Below, piece by piece: positions 59,750 to 64,000 of a stretch of DNA of 64,000 nucleotides (within the stretch, counting starts at the first letter, position 1; the number at the start of each line of letters is the position of its first letter). The translations under genes were made by a program, and so were the position numbers. A model generated the notes under the pieces. It was not told the origin of the DNA and searched no databases. It saw only the letters and a program-made list of their open reading frames with translations. The stretch comes from an uncultured Deferribacterales bacterium (GTDB lineage Bacteria; Chrysiogenota; Deferribacteres; Deferribacterales; Mucispirillaceae), in the NCBI GenBank assembly GCA_947853665.1, contig CANTXF010000017.1, positions 121,510-185,509 of the forward strand, in the 5' to 3' direction.

Positions 59750-60737
59750 ACGAGATTTTTTAAAACTTGCGGCTTTAGGAGCCGCCGGAGCCGGAACCGC
59801 CGGCGCGCTGACGGCCGAAGCGGAAGCGTCGTCGGCTCCCGCGGAGTTCGGGCCGGACGTAATGGCCAAATTTTACGACTCCACAAAATGCATAGGCTGC
59901 CAGTCCTGCGTTGTGGCCTGCTACAACACCAACTTCAGGGACAGGGCCAAATATGTGGACGAATACCTGCCGCCCGAGGAGCAGAATTTCATAGAGAAGG
60001 AAGACCTGCTTCCGAAGCTCGCTCCGCAGGACGAATTTACTCCGGATAAGCCCTGGCTTAACGTTGTTACCAACGACTACCGTTTCCGCACCGTCATTCA
60101 GAAATATGTCGACGAAAACGGCAAGCCCCATTTCATAAAGCACAACTGCATGCACTGCAAAAAGCCCGGCTGCGTTTCCGCCTGCCCGGTAAGCGCTTTG
60201 CAGAAAGACCCTGTTTCCGGTATCGTTACCTACGACGCCGGAAGGTGCGTCGGCTGCCGTTACTGTCAGATGGCCTGCCCCTTCAACATTCCGAAGTTCG
60301 AATGGTCCAGGGCCGTGCCCAAGATAGTTAAGTGCGATATGTGCTGGTCTACTTTGGGTAAAAACGGCGTTCCCACGGAAACCGCCTGCGCCAAGGTATG
60401 CCCCGCTTCCGCCGTCGTTTACGGCAAGCGCTCCGACCATCTGGCCGAGGCTAAAAAGCGCATCGCCGAAAACCCCGGCAAATATTACAACGACTCCGTA
60501 CTGGGAGAAACCATTTACGGCGGTACGGACGAAATATACCTCGCCGCGGTGGATTATAAAAAGCTCGGTTTCCCTACCGATAAGATAGCCGATTATTCCT
60601 ACGCGGAAAAATCGGAAGGGCTCCAGCATACCCTTTATAAATGGGGCATAGCTCCCATCGCCCTTTATACCGCCCTTGCCATAGTCGGTTACCGCAACAA
60701 CAAAAAACACCACAGCGATGAAGGGGAGGATAAATAA
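59736..60737 (+). CDS. hybA: Hydrogenase ferredoxin-like subunit HybA
   Basis: 333 residues from the ATG at 59736, which overlaps hybO by 14 bases; the preferred start gives a Tat signal (TNRRDFLKLAALGAAGAGTA). Four [4Fe-4S] motifs follow: CIGCQSCVVAC, CMHCKKPGCVSACP, CVGCRYCQMACP and CDMCW...CAKVCP. A single C-terminal helix (about 305-322) fixes it to the membrane. HybA passes electrons from HybOC to the quinone site in HybB. Confidence 0.95.
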   Translation: MKTNRRDFLKLAALGAAGAGTAGALTAEAEASSAPAEFGPDVMAKFYDSTKCIGCQSCVVACYNTNFRDRAKYVDEYLPPEEQNFIEKEDLLPKLAPQDEFTPDKPWLNVVTNDYRFRTVIQKYVDENGKPHFIKHNCMHCKKPGCVSACPVSALQKDPVSGIVTYDAGRCVGCRYCQMACPFNIPKFEWSRAVPKIVKCDMCWSTLGKNGVPTETACAKVCPASAVVYGKRSDHLAEAKKRIAENPGKYYNDSVLGETIYGGTDEIYLAAVDYKKLGFPTDKIADYSYAEKSEGLQHTLYKWGIAPIALYTALAIVGYRNNKKHHSDEGEDK

Positions 60738-61931
60738 ATGAGTCACGAAAAAGAATACGCCGTTCACAGGGCGCCGATATTCACCCCTACTTTTTTCGTA
60801 GTGCTGCTGATAGTCCTTATCGGCTTTGCCATAATAGCTTACCGCTACTGGATGGGAGTCGGCGCTGTTTCCAACCTGTCCGACGGCTGGCCGTGGGGTA
60901 TCTGGCTCGCCTACGACGTGGCGGTCGGTTCCGCAATAGCCTGCGGAGGCTACGTTCTGGCCATTACCGTTTATATAATGAACAAATTTAAATACCACCC
61001 CATGATACGCTCCGCCGTGCTTGCCAGTATGTTCGGCTACGCGCTGGCCGGTTTTTCCGTTATCGTGGACATAGGCCGCTACTGGAACGCTTACGGTTTT
61101 TTCGTTCCTTCCAGGTGGCAGCCCAACTCGGTAATGTTCGAAGTGGCCCTCTGTATTATGGCTTATACCCTTATCCTTGTTATAGAGTTCCTGCCTTCCG
61201 TTTTCGAAAGGCTGGGAGAGCTTGACAAATGGCCTAAGCTGGCGAAATTCTCCAGGGCCGTTTATAAAGCCCTCGATAAGGTGCTTATATTCATAATAGC
61301 TCTGGGCGTTACCCTGCCTACCATGCACCAGTCGTCTCTTGGCTCCCTTTACATAGTAATGGGGTACAAGCTCAACGCTCTGTGGCAGACTATGTTCCTT
61401 CCGCTGCTCTTTCTCGGCAACGCCGTTCTTATGGGCTTTTCCATAGTTGCTTTCGAAACGGTGCTTTCGGCAAGGCAGCTTAAAAGGCCTTTCGAGAAGG
61501 AGATAGTGTCTCTTTCAAGGGTGATCCCCTATGTGGTGGCCTTCTGGATAATAGTAAGGTTTATCAGCGTTACCGTTTCCGGAGCCTGGGGAGAGGCTTT
61601 CAGCATGAGCTGGCTTTCCCTTTATTTCTGGCTTGAGATAATACTCATCGCCATAGCCGGGTATATTATATTCGCAACGGAATACGGCAAAAGCCAGAGC
61701 GGCCTTTTCCTTTCCGCAATGCTGCTTCTCATAGGCGGCGGTATGTATCGTTTCGGCGTTTATATCGTAGGGTTCGACCCCGGTCCGGAATGGCTGGCCT
61801 ATTTCCCCAGCATAAGCGAATTTATGATAACCGTGAGCCTGATAGCTCTCGAAGTGCTGGGTTATATGGTTTTAGTCAAGCTCGTTCCCGTGCTGCCCAA
61901 TATGTCGGCCCACGGCGCGAAAACGAAGTAA
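60738..61931 (+). CDS. hybB: Hydrogenase membrane subunit HybB (NrfD/PsrC family)
   Basis: 397 residues with about ten transmembrane helices. The start follows the hybA stop directly. NrfD-family blocks are seen (WPWGIWLAYDVAVGSAIACG, ASMFGYALAGFSVIVDIGRY, PTMHQSSLGSLYIVMGYKLN). HybB exchanges electrons and protons with menaquinone and has no haem. In E. coli Hyd-2 this module can run with or against the proton gradient. Confidence 0.95.
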   Translation: MSHEKEYAVHRAPIFTPTFFVVLLIVLIGFAIIAYRYWMGVGAVSNLSDGWPWGIWLAYDVAVGSAIACGGYVLAITVYIMNKFKYHPMIRSAVLASMFGYALAGFSVIVDIGRYWNAYGFFVPSRWQPNSVMFEVALCIMAYTLILVIEFLPSVFERLGELDKWPKLAKFSRAVYKALDKVLIFIIALGVTLPTMHQSSLGSLYIVMGYKLNALWQTMFLPLLFLGNAVLMGFSIVAFETVLSARQLKRPFEKEIVSLSRVIPYVVAFWIIVRFISVTVSGAWGEAFSMSWLSLYFWLEIILIAIAGYIIFATEYGKSQSGLFLSAMLLLIGGGMYRFGVYIVGFDPGPEWLAYFPSISEFMITVSLIALEVLGYMVLVKLVPVLPNMSAHGAKTK

Positions 61932-61968
61932 CGTTTAAATTGTTAAGAATAACAGGAGAATAAATACA

Positions 61969-63642
61969 ATGGCTCAAAGGATTACGGTAGACCCGATTAC
62001 AAGGATCGAAGGACATCTGCGCATAGACGTGGAAATAGACGGCGGCCGCGTCTCCAACGCGTGGTCCTCCGCGCAGGCTTTCAGGGGTATAGAGACTATC
62101 ATGCGCGGAAAAGACCCGCGCAGCGCCTGGGCGATGACCCAGCGTTTCTGCGGCGTCTGCACCACCACTCACGCTCTTTGCTCCATACGCACCGTGGAAG
62201 ACGCATATAACGTTGAAGTTCCCGTAAACGCCCAGATGATGCGTAACCTGGTTATGGGTATGCAGTCCCTTCAGGACCATATAGTTCACTTCTATCACCT
62301 TACCGCTCTCGACTGGGTGGATATAGTTTCCGCCCTTAAAGCCGACCCTGCTAAAGCCGGTATGATAGCCCAGAGCCTTTCCAACTGGCCGTCCAACTCT
62401 TTTAACGAGATGAAGGACGCTCAGGACAAACTCAAGGCTTTCGTCGGCACCGGCAATCTGGGTATATACAGCTCCGGTTACTGGGGCCACCCGGATATGA
62501 GGCTTTCTCCCGAAGTGAACTTAATAGCTTTCGCCCACTATCTCCAGGCTCTCGAATATCAGAGGAAAATAGCCGAGGCCGTGGCTATAATAGGTAGTAA
62601 AAACCCCCATATACAAAACCTTTGCGTGGGCGGCGTTTCCACTGCCATAGATATGAACAGCATTGCGGCCCTCAATATGGAAAGGGTAGCCTGGATAAGA
62701 ATGCTTCTGGACGAGACCGCCGCTTTCGTAAGGGAGGTTTACATCCCCGACGTGCTGGCCATTGCCGGAGCTTATAAAGACTGGTTCAATATCGGCTCCT
62801 GCGAAGGCAATTTCATCGCGGCTCCCGATTTCCCCATGGACGCAAAATCCAGCCAGTTCCTTATGAAGGGCGGAATAATCATAGGCGATAAATTCCGCGA
62901 GATCACTACCTGGAAGGATAAAGAGCTTCGCGAGGGAATTACGGAAAGCTCTCTCCACGCCTGGTATAAGGAAAACGAAGCCCTGCATCCTTTCGACGGG
63001 AAGCAGACTCCCAACTACACCGGTTTTGAGGAAAACGCCAAATATACCTGGTGCAAGGCTCCCCGTTTCAACGGCCTCGTAATGCAGACCGGCCCCGTTT
63101 CCCAGATACTGGCAAACTATATGGCCGGAAACCAGAACGTTAAAAAATACGTCGATCTGGTAGCTTCCAAGCTGGGTCTCAGCATAAGCCAGCTGAACTC
63201 CACTATGGGACGCAACGCGGCAAGGGCAATCAGGGCGCTCTGCATGGTAGATAATGCTTATACCTGCCTTGATACCTTCCTCGACAACTACGGCAAAGGC
63301 GACCATGAGTATGTAAACAACGTGGAAGCTCCCATGGGAGAATGCGACGGCGTGGGCTTTAACGAAGCTCCCCGGGGTATGCTTTCCCACTGGATTAAAA
63401 TCAAGGATCAGGTTATCTCCAATTACAGCGCTGTTGTTCCCTCCACCTGGGACGCCAGCCCGAGAGACGAAAAAGGCGTGCAGGGGCCTTACGAGCAGTC
63501 TCTTATGAAAACCAAAATAGCAGAGCCTGAAAAACCTCTTGAAATACTCCGCTCCATCCATTCCTTTGACCCGTGCATAGCCTGTGCCGTGCATACGGTC
63601 GACCCGGAAGGAAAAGAGCTGGTTCAGGTTAAAGTAAGATAG
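61969..63642 (+). CDS. hybC: [NiFe] hydrogenase large subunit, HybC type
   Basis: 557 residues. Nickel ligands are in RFCGVCTTTH (Cys61, Cys64) and in DPCIACAVH (Cys536, Cys539). After His542 there are 15 more residues, the C-terminal peptide removed by a dedicated maturation protease. The N-terminus QRITVDPITRIEGHLRIDVE is typical. It catalyses H2 oxidation in the periplasm, exported with HybO by Tat. No hyp genes or hybD-like protease lie in the window; they may lie beyond 64000. A strong terminator follows. Confidence 0.97.
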   Translation: MAQRITVDPITRIEGHLRIDVEIDGGRVSNAWSSAQAFRGIETIMRGKDPRSAWAMTQRFCGVCTTTHALCSIRTVEDAYNVEVPVNAQMMRNLVMGMQSLQDHIVHFYHLTALDWVDIVSALKADPAKAGMIAQSLSNWPSNSFNEMKDAQDKLKAFVGTGNLGIYSSGYWGHPDMRLSPEVNLIAFAHYLQALEYQRKIAEAVAIIGSKNPHIQNLCVGGVSTAIDMNSIAALNMERVAWIRMLLDETAAFVREVYIPDVLAIAGAYKDWFNIGSCEGNFIAAPDFPMDAKSSQFLMKGGIIIGDKFREITTWKDKELREGITESSLHAWYKENEALHPFDGKQTPNYTGFEENAKYTWCKAPRFNGLVMQTGPVSQILANYMAGNQNVKKYVDLVASKLGLSISQLNSTMGRNAARAIRALCMVDNAYTCLDTFLDNYGKGDHEYVNNVEAPMGECDGVGFNEAPRGMLSHWIKIKDQVISNYSAVVPSTWDASPRDEKGVQGPYEQSLMKTKIAEPEKPLEILRSIHSFDPCIACAVHTVDPEGKELVQVKVR

Positions 63643-63664
63643 TTTAAATTTTACCAGCTTATAG

Positions 63665-63690
63665 GGGGAGCTTCGGCTCCCCTGTTTTTT
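63665..63690 (+). terminator. Intrinsic terminator of the hyb operon
   Basis: GGGGAGC (63665-63671), a TTCG tetraloop and GCTCCCC (63676-63682), followed by TGTTTTTT. It lies 22 bases after the hybC stop and has a near-ideal form. Confidence 0.92.
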
Positions 63691-63725
63691 ATGGAAAGAC
63701 ACCGGGCTGAAAAGAGACGGAGGGC

Positions 63726-63762
63726 GGCAAAAGGCAAGATTTCTTTTAAGAGGCTTTTTGCC
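63726..63762. repeat. Imperfect hairpin downstream of hybC
   Basis: GGCAAAA-g-GC (63726-63735) pairs with GC-t-TTTTGCC (63753-63762). The surrounding 63691-63860 shows no supported gene. It may be part of the same intergenic repeat region as the hairpins further on. Confidence 0.4.
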
Positions 63763-63864
63763 AGGTCAGCAAGGGGTAGGTTCCGCCGCATACCGCCGCT
63801 TGATTTAATATTTTGAGGGTTTCCCTTTGCGGCAAGCAGTACCGGCAAAAGGGGATGCGCCTTA

Positions 63865-64000
63865 AAATCGGGAGCAGGGCCGCTTGTATCCGCTCGGTTT
63901 ACGGCAGACCCGGATCAGAAAAACCAGCCGCATTGATGATGGCGGCTCCCGTTTTGGTGGATAGAAATCGAGCCGCATTAATTGAGGCGGCTCCCGATTT
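63865..64000. repeat. Tandem hairpin repeats running off the window edge
   Basis: Two related units start 45 bases apart: AGCCGC-N10-GCGGCT at 63926-63947 (followed by CCCGTTTT) and at 63971-63992 (followed by CCCGATTT). The second extends to a 12-bp stem with a 2-base bulge using AAATCG (63965-63970). AAATCGGGAGC at 63865-63875 is the exact reverse complement of 63990-64000. These are REP-like palindromic units or stacked terminators; the array may go on beyond the window. Confidence 0.6.

Noticed and set aside
59775..61328. 517-codon frame antisense to hybA and hybB
   Set aside because: Long antisense frames occur throughout this window because of codon bias; the sense genes have clear domains and the antisense product has none.
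63651..63848. 65-codon - strand frame after hybC
   Set aside because: It crosses the hyb terminator and a hairpin repeat; no ribosome site or recognisable protein.
1..64000. Prophage, IS element, CRISPR array, tRNA or rRNA
   Set aside because: No integrase or transposase, no regularly spaced repeats with spacers, and no tRNA/rRNA-like sequence were recognised.

Overview
The window reads as a contiguous piece of a Gram-negative, flagellated, chemotactic, anaerobic or microaerophilic bacterial chromosome. It has LpxC (lipid A), RND efflux, a complete export-gate/switch flagellar locus, futalosine-type menaquinone synthesis (MqnC), an anaerobic glycerol-3-phosphate dehydrogenase (GlpABC) and a HybOABC-type uptake [NiFe] hydrogenase. 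The gene order fliR-flhB-flhA-flhF-flhG-(small membrane protein)-fliA-cheB-fliM-fliN-cheY-cheZ-cheA, with MqnC and Hyb hydrogenase, is most compatible with Deferribacterota or a near relative. This is an inference from gene content, not a database result. Composition is moderately GC-rich, with heavy use of ATA (Ile) and AGG/AGA codons throughout. I see no phage, IS element, CRISPR array, rRNA or tRNA.

Layout. (1) 1-9221, + strand: end of hisD, then a dense lipid/ribosome block: yceD(DUF177)-rpmF-plsX-fabD-fabG-acpP-fabF-rnc, followed by a radical SAM gene, rsmD and coaD. fabH, usual between plsX and fabD, is absent. (2) 9222-9660: a possible 20-residue membrane peptide and a nested inverted repeat. 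(3) 9660-14765, - strand: an RND pump operon (adaptor lipoprotein, pump, DUF4405-like membrane protein) and its TetR repressor. Two identical 18-bp operators lie exactly in the -35/-10 spacers of both promoters. (4) 14888-19659, - strand: comEC-like, thiF, thiS, a methyltransferase and a monooxygenase/nitroreductase fusion, then a frameshifted VOC-family pseudogene. (5) 19796-29243, + strand: lpxC behind a sigma-54-like promoter, mqnC, a GAF histidine kinase, a DUF342 (FapA-like) protein, uvrA and an AMIN-amidase.

(6) 29328-51728, + strand: flagellar/chemotaxis supercluster. fliR-flhB-flhA end at a terminator. A strong sigma-70-type promoter then starts flhF-flhG-orf68-fliA-cheB-fliM-fliN-cheY-cheZ-cheA(REC). 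Downstream are two secreted/outer-membrane genes and a membrane-anchored protein with an Mrr-like fold. Next comes a partner-switching module: a Cys-rich PAS-PP2C phosphatase, a STAS protein and a STAS-HEAT fusion. The cluster closes with cheR, a basic protein, a PilZ-like protein, a DUF2802-like protein and a FliK-like protein. No anti-sigma kinase, CheW or chemoreceptor is present here.

(7) 51787-57997: pyk with its own promoter and terminator, then glpABC and a convergent small membrane-protein gene. (8) 57998-64000: a 648-base non-coding stretch, the hybO-hybA-hybB-hybC operon with a strong terminator, and a terminal region of repeated hairpins running off the window.

The least explained parts are the phosphatase/STAS/STAS-HEAT module between cheA and cheR, the Mrr-fold membrane protein beside it, and the hairpin repeats.
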